Assembly (NCBI GenBank): GCA_021018815.1
Contig: JAITYX010000053.1
Coordinates: forward strand, 2,294,001-2,358,000
Reading direction: 5' to 3'
Length of the DNA stretch: 64,000 nt
Source of the DNA: Talinum fruticosum
Taxonomy: Eukaryota; Streptophyta; Magnoliopsida; Caryophyllales; Talinaceae
This document shows, piece after piece, positions 24,421 through 34,691 of this stretch; within the stretch, counting starts at the first letter, position 1; every line of letters starts with the position of its first letter. The notes beneath the pieces are model-generated. The model saw only the letters and a list, made by a program, of their open reading frames with translations, did not search any database and was not told the origin of the DNA. The translations under genes and the position numbers were made by a program.

Positions 24421-25725
24421 ATAATTGGATAAATTAGTGCACCCCCAACTTCAATTCATCAAAATAAATAAATTTGATAACAAATTTATCTTTATGACAA
24501 GTATTTGGGGAGATCCCTATATCCAAATATCTTTCCAATTTTTTATATTTTCACATTTATATTTTTTCCCTATTGATCCTTAAACATATAACCACAAATT
24601 TTTCTATTTCCTCAAACCCAAAACCATAAATATTTTATTTCTCTAAGCTCTAACCATATTTGGATATCAATTTTGATAATTGGATAAATGAGTTCACCTC
24701 AACATCACCTCATCAAAATAAACAAATTTGGATACAAATTTATCTTTATGAGAAGATTTTTGGGGATGACCCTATATCCAAATTATCTTTCTATTTCTCT
24801 AAAATCTTAAACAAATTTGGATGCACTCTTTCGATCTACTATCCTTACCTATCATTCTATTTCGCTATAATTGCCACAAATCTTAAACTCCTACACCCAT
24901 TTATCAAAATCTCAAATATTTCACGAATTTTCAACTTAATAAACTAAACAAATGTTACCTACATTCTCAATATTCAACATTTCAACAAAGATTCAACATT
25001 TCAACAATCTCAAACATTACCCACATTCTCAACATTCACATAATTACCGCAATACATTCAACATTTAATTATAAATATTTTGTAAATAACTTAAAGCGAA
25101 AAATAAGAGAGGATAGAGATTCATACCTAAGAACCGACAACGGCGAGGGTGAGGAGAGGCTTGATAGTGAGAATTAGTTTGAGGAGATCTACAATTAAAA
25201 GAAACGAGAGGAAACTATGAAGAAATGAAATATTAAGGGCGAGGAAACTACAACGATGAGGATGTAAGTGGGCTTACCGATTCAACTCGATCGGCGAGGA
25301 AGCTACGAATTCTAGATCCGAGGAGGTATGTAGAGGAGAAAAACTATAGAAAGTGATAAGACCGAGAGTAGAGAGCAGATGTAAGTGGGTGTGGAAACAG
25401 CAGGTATGTTCTCGCGTTTTTAAGCTGCATCCGAAAGACATATGACGACGGTTCTTTCATAGAACCGTCATCATATGTGACATTTAACATAAAGAACCAC
25501 CGTTAAATGTCTTTAGCAATACATATGACGATGGTTCTCGGAAATAACCGTCGTCATATGTGTTAAACAATGCATGTTATTTACAAAAATATCATCGGTC
25601 TAGTTTTCATGATCTGTTTGTCCTTTTAACCGTCATTAAATACATGTCGTTAAAAGTGGTTCTTGTAATAGTGAATATCTAATATACCCCTTTCATTTAA
25701 TTTTAACTTGATTTTTAGTAAAATT

Positions 25726-25730
<5 letters not shown>

Positions 25731-25805
<75 letters not shown>
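25731..25805. repeat. (CT)n microsatellite
   Basis: About 37 uninterrupted CT units are followed by shorter CT-rich blocks to about 25880. It lies just outside the right end of CACTA 1. The ORF across it is a repeat artefact. Confidence 0.95.
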
Positions 25806-25807
<2 letters not shown>

Positions 25808-26583
25808 GTTTTCTAATCTCACAAAATCTCTTTCCTCATAATACTCTCTCTCTCCCTCTTATCCTCTCTCTCTATCTCTTTTTTATCTCTTTTCCCTTGC
25901 CATCTTTATGTGAATAAAAAGAAGTGGATAATTAAAAAAATTATATATGTTAGGATATTATTAGAATTGATAAAGTTTTAAAAATAAAAAATAATTAAAA
26001 AATATATAATTGGAAAATTAGTGATTAATATACCATTAGGATTGTAAAGTGACAAGTATTGTAAAACGAAAAGAATTAGTTAAAGTGACGAGATATTGTG
26101 AAACGGAGAGAGTATAAGGACCTTTCAATTAACTAACGATAAGATTAGTATACATAACTAGGTGCAGCAAATTGTACATTTGAAGTTATTAGCTTCTGAA
26201 TTTCACCAATAAACAAAGGAACAACTTAATTTGAAGTAACCGCCATATAATTAAATATCAGTTTAAGCAGTTCATCGGACCCTTGAAAAATCTTTTTTTC
26301 TACTATGGAACCACCTGCTTAGATAAAGCCTACACCAAGTCAAGCATATCCACTGTTTACACTTGGAATTAAATATCTCTCACTCTTTTCATTAAAATGG
26401 CACTTAAATTATTCTCTAACATGCTTTCATTTCATATGCATGTGTGTAGTCGCTGACTTGCACACTCCCTTGCTAAGGTTTAGTGTACATATATAAATAC
26501 GTTTGGATTAAATAATGTAGTTCCGGCTCGCTCAGACACAACAGTCAGCTAAAAGATATTTTACTTCACTTTTCAATTACACG

Positions 26584-27147
26584 TAGACCTGGTAAAATTG
26601 ATCCGAACTAAGCGGATCAACCCGAACGACCGAAACCCAAACCGAACCGACATTCGAAACAGTTGAACCGATTTTGACCCGAAAACCGAAATGAACCGAC
26701 CCGAACTGAACCGACTCGAAATGACCCGAACCGAAACCGACCCGAATGTAAAATGACCCGAACCGAACCCAAAATGACCCGAACCGAATCAGATCCGAAT
26801 CGATTTAACCCGAATAAAAGTGACTCAACCCATATTTTTTTTATTGGGTCTCTCAGGATGGACTTTTGTGCTTATAGTGGTACAATTTTGAATCGATTTT
26901 GATCCAAAAAGTGACCCGATTATGACTAGATCCGAAATTAACCTGAATCGAACCCAAACGAGATTGACCCAAAGTTGAACCGAACCGAAGTTGACCCGAA
27001 CCAAAACCGAACGAACCCAAACGGGATCGACCGAAGTTTACCCGAACCGAAGTTGACCCGAACCCAAAACCGAACCGAACCCAAACAAGATCGACTCGAA
27101 GTTAACCCGAACCGAACCCGAACCGAATGACCCGATTGCCAGGTATA
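26584..27147. mobile_element. small non-autonomous hAT element filled with GACCCGAACCGAA repeats
   Basis: The ends are TAGACCTGG and CCAGGTATA (inverse TATACCTGG), flanked by the perfect 8-bp duplication attacacg at 26576-26583 and 27148-27155. Eight-base duplications and TA-starting short inverted ends fit the hAT superfamily. The interior is almost wholly a degenerate tandem of accgaa / gacccg units, with one non-repetitive patch near 26830-26890. There is no coding capacity. Confidence 0.75.
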
Positions 27148-27983
27148 ATTACACGCAAGTAAAGAAAAGAGGGGATAGAGGGATTAACTTAAAACTTTCC
27201 TCATCAGGTACCGAATAGTTTAGTTGGTAGAAAGTCCCTATATAGCTGTAAAAGCAAAACGTAAGTTGATCAATTCATCAAATTCCCATTGAAATAGAAT
27301 TCATATGAGAAAAAGCACTTGCAAATTGTTGATTATTAGAGACAACCTTAAAACATCTGGATCAAAATACGGCTCTTAAATTAAGATCCGAATTCATAAA
27401 TCTTGTCAAAGAAAGTGGTGATGCCATACACAAAGGAAGAGAGTCATAGAATGGTTAGAGCTTTTATATATTTTCGTTGGTAACAGGCGAGGCAATTTGG
27501 ATTAGACTAGCCGGTGGTTTAGTGTTCATAAAAATGCGACTATTCGGCCTCTAAACCAATTCTAATGATGAATTGACGGCACCTGGTTGATACAACTACA
27601 ACCAAGTCCCACAGGTCTTCTCTTTATTACTATTTGCAATCATATATATATTTTAGACTCTGAACTTCTCATTGTATAAGTTTTATTAGGAATCCACCAT
27701 GTCTTATGTGATAATTTAATATCAGACTATCTATTGAAATTTTTTGTTTTAAAAAACCTCATATTTTTACTTATTAAATAGGACTGTTTGTAAACACCTT
27801 TAAAAATTATTGACATTTTAATACAATGTCCTAGCAAAAAATATAAAGAAAAGTCACTCAAAAATAGTAAATAATAAATTTAATACCCTGAGGTATTGTA
27901 CAATATTGTATAATTGTAGAAGTCACTTTTTCAAAGTTAAACAACAATTCCCCATTTCTTTTTTATTTACTTGAGTAAGATTA

Positions 27984-28038
<55 letters not shown>

Positions 28039-28681
28039 AGAAAAATTAATAAATAATTTATTTGGATTAAAATTTAAAGGCTTAAAATTAATTATATTTT
28101 AAAATATATATAAAAAATGAGAAACGAATAAATAAGTGGTGTTTTTTTCTTCAGGAATAAATAAGAGGCCGTTGAGTTGATTTTTGAAAAAATTTTAATA
28201 ATAATTGGGACTCTTAGAATAAAAACTAAATGGTTAGTACTTACATACAAATCCAATTTACTTAAATAAAATATATTTCCTCTTAAATACAAAATTAACG
28301 AACTTTACAAAAAAAGTCAAATCCTCCAATCATAAAAATTAAGATTCCAAAATAAACCTAGGTATTTCTGGAATAATTGCCGACGACAGACGGTGTCAAT
28401 AACTTCACCCCTTAATCTATCACTATCGTAAAAGCCAAATACAGTTAAACATAAGTCAAAACCTTTGATACGATTTGTGCAGACAAAGTTAATAAGAATA
28501 ATTGCTTACTTAGATCATGTACATGAACTATCTGAATATTCTCTACATATGTCTCTCCAAGAAGAAAAAACTACAGTTAAGACCTCTTGTAAACCCCTTG
28601 TGATATGTTTTGTGTACAGAACTGTTCAATTAATAAAAGTAGTGATATACATATCTTAGTCATTTAGCTTTCATTCATATT
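27148..28681. other. AT-rich intergenic stretch with a (TA)n tract, no gene seen
   Basis: A (TA)n microsatellite lies at 27990-28033. No coding pattern, RNA gene or clear element ends are visible. The 28494-28580 part recurs with changes at 29985-30065. Confidence 0.6.
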
Positions 28682-29112
28682 CACTATAGGAAACCAGTTC
28701 AATTGAGACCAAAATTTTGAGACCGAATTAAAATTTGGTCTGTAATTGTGTTTTGAGACCAATTTTTGATATTAAATTATCTTCGCCTCAGGTGAGACCG
28801 ACTTCTGAAATCAAAAATTAAAACGGATTATAATTAGTCTCAATTTGAGATCGAAAGTAAGAGACTCAAATTGGTCTCAATTAGGGACCAATGGGCGCGG
28901 TCTCTACTAGTAGAGTCCAATATATGTTTGTCTTTAAAGTTGGTCTCAAGTTGAGACCGAATTTTGAAATCGATCTCTAAATTTGAATTGCGACCAAGGT
29001 TTTTGAGATCAACGCGATTCGATCTCTGTTCTGTTTCTAATATGAGATTGAGATCGATTTTGGATTTATTACGATCGTTTTTTCGGTTTTAAAACAGGCG
29101 TTTTTTGTAATG
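28682..29112. mobile_element. CACTA-like MITE, 431 bp
   Basis: The start CACTATAGGAAACCAG and the inverse of the end (CATTACAAAAAACGCCTG) are similar. The interior near both ends is packed with GAGACCAA / TTGGTCTCAA motifs in both orientations, the subterminal-repeat pattern of CACTA elements. The flanking triplets are att and ata, so the duplication is only 2 of 3. No ORF is present. Confidence 0.55.
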
Positions 29113-30087
29113 ATACAATACATTTTTACAAGATTTTATTCAGTTTTCTGTGAACTTATAGGAGAGTGATTTAATAGAGAGATGACGACAAGAAATGATG
29201 ACAATTGAGTGTAAGAGATCGAAGAAGCATGAAGACCATAAACTAGGAAGAAACAGGGTTGTGGATACAACCTCACTTCCATTCAACAACACAGTGGACC
29301 GTTGGGCAGGGAAACTCAGGCCAGTTTATTAGGGCAGCACTTGATTATTGTTACAGATCATGGTAGAAGTCAGAGTTCAAAATTCATCATTAGCCGGCAC
29401 CAGGGGTCACCATAGTGGAGCCCACAGCCCGTGGGACCTGTCCTGCGATGCGGGACAACGGTAGATTTTGTGATTTGGAAGCCTAAGCTTGAGTTGTGAT
29501 CTTATATAAGGGCCTCCTTAGAGATCCTCTACCTTAAGTCTAGCTCTACTTTTTAATTTGTTTTTTAATATTATAATTTCAAATTTCATTCAAATTTATA
29601 TTACTCCAAGATACTTTAAAGTTTGACGTGTATCTTTGTTCTCTTTGTGTTTTCATTCAAGTTTCAAGTTCTTTTGCTTTTGATTGGTCTTATATGATTT
29701 GTGATTAGATCAACTTTAAAAATTTAAGTCCTGCTTATCAGATGGAAACATCAAGTGATTTTTATTTAAATTTATAATTATTCTTTATAGGTTAAAATTT
29801 CATGCTTAATTTACAAAATTAATTCTTTTATGACGAATTAATAGCATAATTAGATTAGCTTAGTTTATTTCATAATATATCATTAATAAAGTTTAACTCA
29901 AATTATCCCTGATGACAAATCTTTCCTTTACTCCGCTTTAACATTTCTACAACAAAAGTAAGGAGAAGTTAACCAAATTTAAAAAGAATAATTGCTTACT
30001 TAGATCATGTGCATAAACTATCTACATATTCTCTACAGAAGTATCGCAAAGAAGAAAAAAATTACCTCCAAAAGTAACTCTTTAGGG
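29113..30087. other. intergenic stretch, no gene seen
   Basis: There is a GC-richer patch at 29240-29480 and a TATA-like 'cttatataaggg' near 29502, but I see no open reading frame on either strand that looks coding. 29985-30065 is a diverged direct copy of 28494-28580 (aagaataattgcttacttag). Confidence 0.5.
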
Positions 30088-31055
30088 TCTATTTAATTCT
30101 TGAAAAATTAGGTGGAAAGACAATTTTTTAGGAAAGTTATAATTTTTCTTGTATTTGGTTCAAGGAAAATGGAACGAAAAAAAAATCATGTGGAAAATTT
30201 GGTGGAAAATGAATAATTTTAGACAAGTTTATTTTCCTTCCAAAAACATGAGGAAAGTTGGAGGAAAATGTTCTATGAATCTCTTGTGCTCTCTATGTCT
30301 ATACTTCTCTGTACTTCTTAATTATTTCTCTAGTTCTTTCGATCAATCAAAATCTTACTTATACATAATTTCACGGTAAATTACATTGGAGAGAGAGATA
30401 ATAAGGGGCCCCAATTCCCATGGAGATTCAAGTTGGAGAGAAAGATAAAAGGGGTCTCAATTTTCAATTGGAGGAGAGAGAAAATGATTGGGTTGAAAAT
30501 GAGAATTTAAGTCGAAGAGAGAGAAAAGATATGAGAGGGTCTCAATTGATTGTTTTTTTCCTCCTTAATTTCCTAAGTCCAAATAAAAGAAAAAAATTTA
30601 ATTTTCTGTGCTCTATTTGATTCTAAGAAAATTAGAATGAAAGAAAAAAAATGTGAAAAATGAATTTCTTTCCCTTGTTTGAATTGAAGAAAAAATGAGA
30701 GAAAAAAGTTTGATGGAAAAACTCATGGAAAATTTTGTCAATTTGGTCAATGATATTTTCCTTCCAAAATTTAGAGGAAAATGGAAGAAAAATTTCAGAA
30801 AGAGAGAGAAATGAAAAAAAGAGAGAGAATTCTATTAAGAAATGCCATTAAAAATTTTCTGTCTTCTCTCAATTAATCAATGCTATTGAGTATTTTCTCC
30901 ATGCTCTCCATGACAATGTAATGATTATAATTTTTTCCTTCTATTTTTCCTTGAACCAAACACACACAAAAAAATTTTCTCTTAACTTTTTTCCTCATCA
31001 CTTTTTTTCGATTAAAATTTTCTTTCCAACCTATTTTCTTAGAATCAAATAGAGC
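30088..31055. repeat. MITE cluster with GGGTCTATTTGATTC-type ends
   Basis: GGGTCTATTTAATTCTTG at about 30089 and the inverse of the right end at 31055 (GGCTCTATTTGATTCTAAG) are matching termini. A further internal start, ctctatttgattctaag at 30611, matches the right end better, so one MITE (30609-31055) probably lies within or beside another. The interiors are A/T- and GA-rich with 'ggaaaat' repeats. The ends resemble Tourist/Harbinger MITEs. Target duplications are not clear. Confidence 0.5.
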
Positions 31056-31981
31056 CTAATGTCATAGTTAGTCGGAGAAGTTGTTCATTACTGAGTTCAA
31101 TTTTTAATGCATTGAGCTTACTTGGATAGAGCCTATATAGTAGTCGAAATACATTAAACTTCTACACTCTTTCCACAACCTAGCTAAGTGCTCTTCCATC
31201 CATTGATTACTACAATTAAACTTATACCGTATAAAAGGATTCAGCGGGTGAGCCCCTTGCCATTAAAAAAATTATCCAACTCGCAATGCTATTTATATGG
31301 TTCAAACTCCCATACTAGTTTAGACGTCCAGATTTTACCGGCCCCCTCTCTTTTAAATATTCGCAAACATGTTTCTTCCATTTACTTTATTGTCAAACTT
31401 AATTACAACAACTGCATAGGATAGTTCTGTTTATGAATAATGAAGGATCGGACGTAAATAAGATGTACTGATTAATATTCGCCTATGGAAATCCTATCTT
31501 CAAACTAAAAAACAGAAATGAAAATCTATCTAACTCGAGTTTGATAGAGTCTGATGTTCCATTTAAAATGGGATCTAAATTGGAATAGCGAACACCTACC
31601 TTTCATATCATGCCTACAAATCTCCATGCTTCGAATGCGATATCATCCAATTATATATGTTTTACGGAAAAATAGAAAAAATCGGACAATTTGCTTCGTC
31701 TTCTATTCATCTCACGAGCTTTTTATTACAACAAATCATAAAAATTACTAATGAAAGAGGACAATTAAGAATATTGAGTCTCCAAAAGCTCCATGCTCTG
31801 TTGTTCTCTAGTTTTTCAATCTCAATTAATCATCTATCAGCAAGGGAAATTATTTTTTAAAAAAAAAAGTGATCAGGTCAAATGGATAATCAAATCAGAT
31901 GAAAATTTTATCTTAATTCAAACCGGCATAACTCATATATGGGTGATAAATTTGAATTATTTTCAATCTAATTTGAAAATA
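31056..31981. other. intergenic stretch, no gene seen
   Basis: Short AT-rich ORFs only; no motif recognised. The last 11 bases (31971-31981) are the left duplication of the next element. Confidence 0.6.
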
Positions 31982-32618
31982 CAAATTCTTGTATGAGATC
32001 GTCTCACGATAACTTATCATGAGACGATTTACGTTGCAATTTTGTTAAAAAAATATTTAGGCGGCTGAAATAGAGAGTGAAACACATTCTCTCTTTCCAA
32101 AACCCAAAAAGTAAAAAAAGGAAAGTTCTCTCTTTTTTTTTTTTTTAATTCTTCCCCTCAACCCTAATCACACTCCAACTCCTTCAAGGCTTCCTTCAAG
32201 CGCACGTCAATCTTCACACTCGTGTGATTCAATCAAAATGTAAGTCTACTTCTATGATTATAATCATGATATACTCATTGTTTTACTTGTAATATGATTA
32301 TAAAATTATGACATGCTCATTGTTTTCAATCTAATATCAATTATTCCACAAAAACCCTAATCGTGACGACAACTCCCTTCAAGCGTTCTTCAAGCGTCGA
32401 TTGCCTTCATGCTCATGCGTTCATTGTACCACTACGCATGTATAATTTTCCATAGGTTGTTGATTTTCAGCTTCAACAAGTATAGTCATACATGTAAAAT
32501 AAAATTAGTCATATAATGACATATTAAATAGTAATAGCATGACAAAAAATAGCAAGATCAACAGTCATACATCCAAGACATTATTATTCATATACTAACA
32601 TGTTACATGAAATACAGG

Positions 32619-32909
32619 GAGTGCTCGAATTAAAATACCCCTAAACTATCTCAGAATATCAAAAATGTCACTAATTAATTTGATGATCAACGATTGCCAC
32701 TAGACTAATTATTTACCGGTTAAAAATGTCACTGATAAAATTTCGTTCGTACACGTGTCACTAGATCAGTGGTCCAGGAACGGATAAAATGAGCTACAGT
32801 GGCTTTTTTACCATTACTAATTAGTCCAGTGGCAATTGTTAATCATCAAATTAATTAGTGGCATTTTGACATTCCGAGATAATTTAGTGGCATTTTAATC
32901 CAAGCACTC
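32619..32909. mobile_element. 291-bp foldback MITE nested in the MULE
   Basis: Starting gagtgctcgaattaaaat and ending attttaatccaagcactc, the two halves are inverted for about 90 bases each (for example ttaatttgatgatcaacgat versus its inverse near 32840). Flanking nine-mers aaatacagg (32610-32618) and aaataaagg (32911-32919) differ at one base, so a 9-bp duplication is likely. Confidence 0.7.
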
Positions 32910-33837
32910 AAAATAAAGGAGGGTCACATATAATTAGTCATCCATTGTTAATATTATTAGTCATATATATGCATTTTTCGCTTGACAACGTTGAGTATTA
33001 TTTGTCATGCAACCATAATATTATTAGTCACCCAACCATAATATTATTAGTTACCTTATAATTGTTCTAATTTATTATAAATTATCATACATGTAATTTA
33101 TTAATCATGTACTAACATATTAAATAAATAGCCATAGATGATAAATATACTTAGTCACACATGATTTTCTATAAATACTCACATACAAAATATATATTAG
33201 TCATACAGTATTATATTAAATAACGTAAATAGTTCGAAATATAATTAGTCACTCATACATAATATTATTAGTCGTATAAATATTGTTTTGAGAACCACAA
33301 TTAATTTATTACATACACTCAACATAAAATAGTCATGCATACAAGCTATTAATAATAGTATTAATGATTATCAAATGTTTTCAAAAGTTAGTATTCGTAA
33401 AGTATTAGGGTTTATAAAACCAAAATCGGAATATTTTTACCTCTTTCCTCCATATATTCTTCCATTATTAAACTCGGTGCCACTACCACCATTTCCATTG
33501 CAAAAAATAAAATATTTCTACCTGTTTTAAGTTAAAGTATCGGTTGTCTTCAAGCGATAACGACGAACGAAAGATGAACGCGTTTGAACAACTGATGAAC
33601 GATTGTAACAATGAAAGAAAGATGAACACAAGATCGTGAACAATTAATGGTGAATAGAAGATGATCGAAAAATCAACCATGATCATGAGGAGAAAGATTA
33701 AGGATGACAGAGATATATTGGTGATGGCAAAGAAGTTTAGTAAGACAGAAACTCTACTTCAGTCAAATACGCGTTTGAACTTCACTCTCCTGTTAATGTC
33801 TATGAGGTTATCAATGAATTGATTGACGTGGCATCCC

Positions 33838-33926
33838 TGTCTCACGATAATTTAACGTGAGACGGTCTCACGATAATTTAACGTGAGACGGTCTCACGAT
33901 AAGTTAAGGTGAGACGGTCTCACGCA
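33838..33926. repeat. tandem palindromic units (cgtgagacggtctcacg)
   Basis: Near the right end of the MULE, 'gtctcacgataatttaacg' and 'tgagacg' alternate in three units of about 34 bases, each close to a perfect palindrome. The left end at 31994-32030 has one such unit (gagatcgtctcacgataact). Confidence 0.85.
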
Positions 33927-33936
33927 AGACTTATTG

Positions 33937-34691
33937 ATTTGAAAATATCCAAAGCGAATTACTTTCCCTCAAATTGGATTAGATTTGCCTCAAATTCGCA
34001 TGAAATGTTTCTGTGCATATGCATTTGACTACGTGTCAATTTATTTGTTTTAGAATTTTGAAACGGATATTTTGCACTCTCCCTTCTTCAGATATATAAC
34101 ATTAATTAATTCAACCTTGTGTTATTTTTGTTTAATTTTACTTTTCTTGATCGGTGTGGATATTTTAACTTAAATTTCAATTATGTTGACCAGCTTGTGG
34201 GTCACTGACGTGGCCTATAAGAACAAGTGAAAATTATGGTGAATTATCATAAATACCCTTGTTGAGAATGCTTTGCATATTTTGACCTAGTAAATGAGGT
34301 GGGTGGAAATCTAATATAATATAATTAGTAAAAAAGGTGGGTGGAAATCTAATATAATATAATTAGTAAAAATTAGGTTGTTTGGAGGCATTTATCACAT
34401 TCTAATTTGTTGAAATTTAGTTTAATTTTTTTACTTTTCAGTCTCTTAATTAATGTTTAGAAAATAGACATATAATGTATCATTTTATCTCGAAAAAAGA
34501 AAATATATCATTAAATAGCATTTTTATATTTACATGCATAAATGTATTATATTGATCTAGCTTACTTTTTGAACAACAATTAATTGCAGAGTGAACACTT
34601 TGATTTATATTTTCAGTAAAAAGTACTAACAGATTAAATTAATTCTAAATTTAAAAAATATGTATAGAATTAAGAATAAATATATTATTGC
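33937..34691. other. intergenic stretch with a 38-bp tandem repeat, no gene
   Basis: 'aggtgggtggaaatctaata' starts at 34297 and 34335, giving two copies of a 38-base unit. Otherwise it is AT-rich with no coding pattern. The last eight bases (attattgc, 34684-34691) are the left duplication of the hAT element. Confidence 0.65.

Larger units (their letters stand above)
19607..25673. mobile_element. non-autonomous CACTA transposon 1 (outer), TSD AAT
   Basis: The left end CACTACTACATGAACCAC and right end GTGGTTCTTGTAATAGTG are inverted copies, flanked by AAT at 19604-19606 and 25674-25676. A 3-bp duplication and CACTA ends define the superfamily. Both ends carry repeated subterminal motifs of the form GACGGTTCT / AGAACCGTC, many paired as small hairpins (19740-19860, 25440-25560). 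No transposase is recognisable. Inside are a long hairpin (20109-20350), an unrecognised ORF fragment (20548-20956), and a foldback region that itself contains a second CACTA. It would depend on a transposase from elsewhere. Confidence 0.85.
19535..26112. mobile_element. Stowaway-like MITE split by a CACTA insertion
   Basis: On the left TACTCCATTTGTTTTAAATT with ATCTGTCGTTTTAG (from 19535) and on the right GTGAAACGGAGAGAGTA (to 26112) are inverted forms of the common plant Stowaway/Mariner end (TACTCCCTCCGTTTCA...). After reversing the right side, 'tatctcgtcactttaac' aligns with the left 'tatctgtcgttttagaa'. A similar start at about 19345 (TACTCCCTATGTTTCAAAAT) may be another, truncated copy. 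The CACTA at 19607-25673 sits between the halves. Ends are degenerate, so this is moderate evidence. Confidence 0.45.
31982..33936. mobile_element. MULE-like non-autonomous element, 11-bp duplication
   Basis: Identical 11-base flanks (atttgaaaata) lie at 31971-31981 and 33937-33947. Mutator-like elements usually give 9-11 bp duplications. The ends are inverted: left caaattcttgtatgagatcg then tctcac, right inverse caataagtcttgcgtgagac then cgtctcac. The interior is gene-like near 32100-32420 (aaccctaatca-type leader sequence, cttcaagcg repeats) and then dominated by 'attagtcat' words (32500-33340). It carries a nested MITE. No transposase is seen. Confidence 0.75.

Noticed and set aside
24660..24947. 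95-codon plus-strand ORF
   Set aside because: AT-rich, within non-coding CACTA 1 interior, no recognisable domain.
25708..25917. Ser-Leu repeat ORF
   Set aside because: Translation of the (CT)n microsatellite.
29200..29520. GC-richer patch with a TATA-like site considered as a small host gene or RNA gene
   Set aside because: No sustained reading frame on either strand and no recognisable RNA fold or motif by eye.
33838..33926. CRISPR-like spaced palindromic repeats
   Set aside because: Plant nuclear context, only three units without unique spacers, and located in a MULE terminus.
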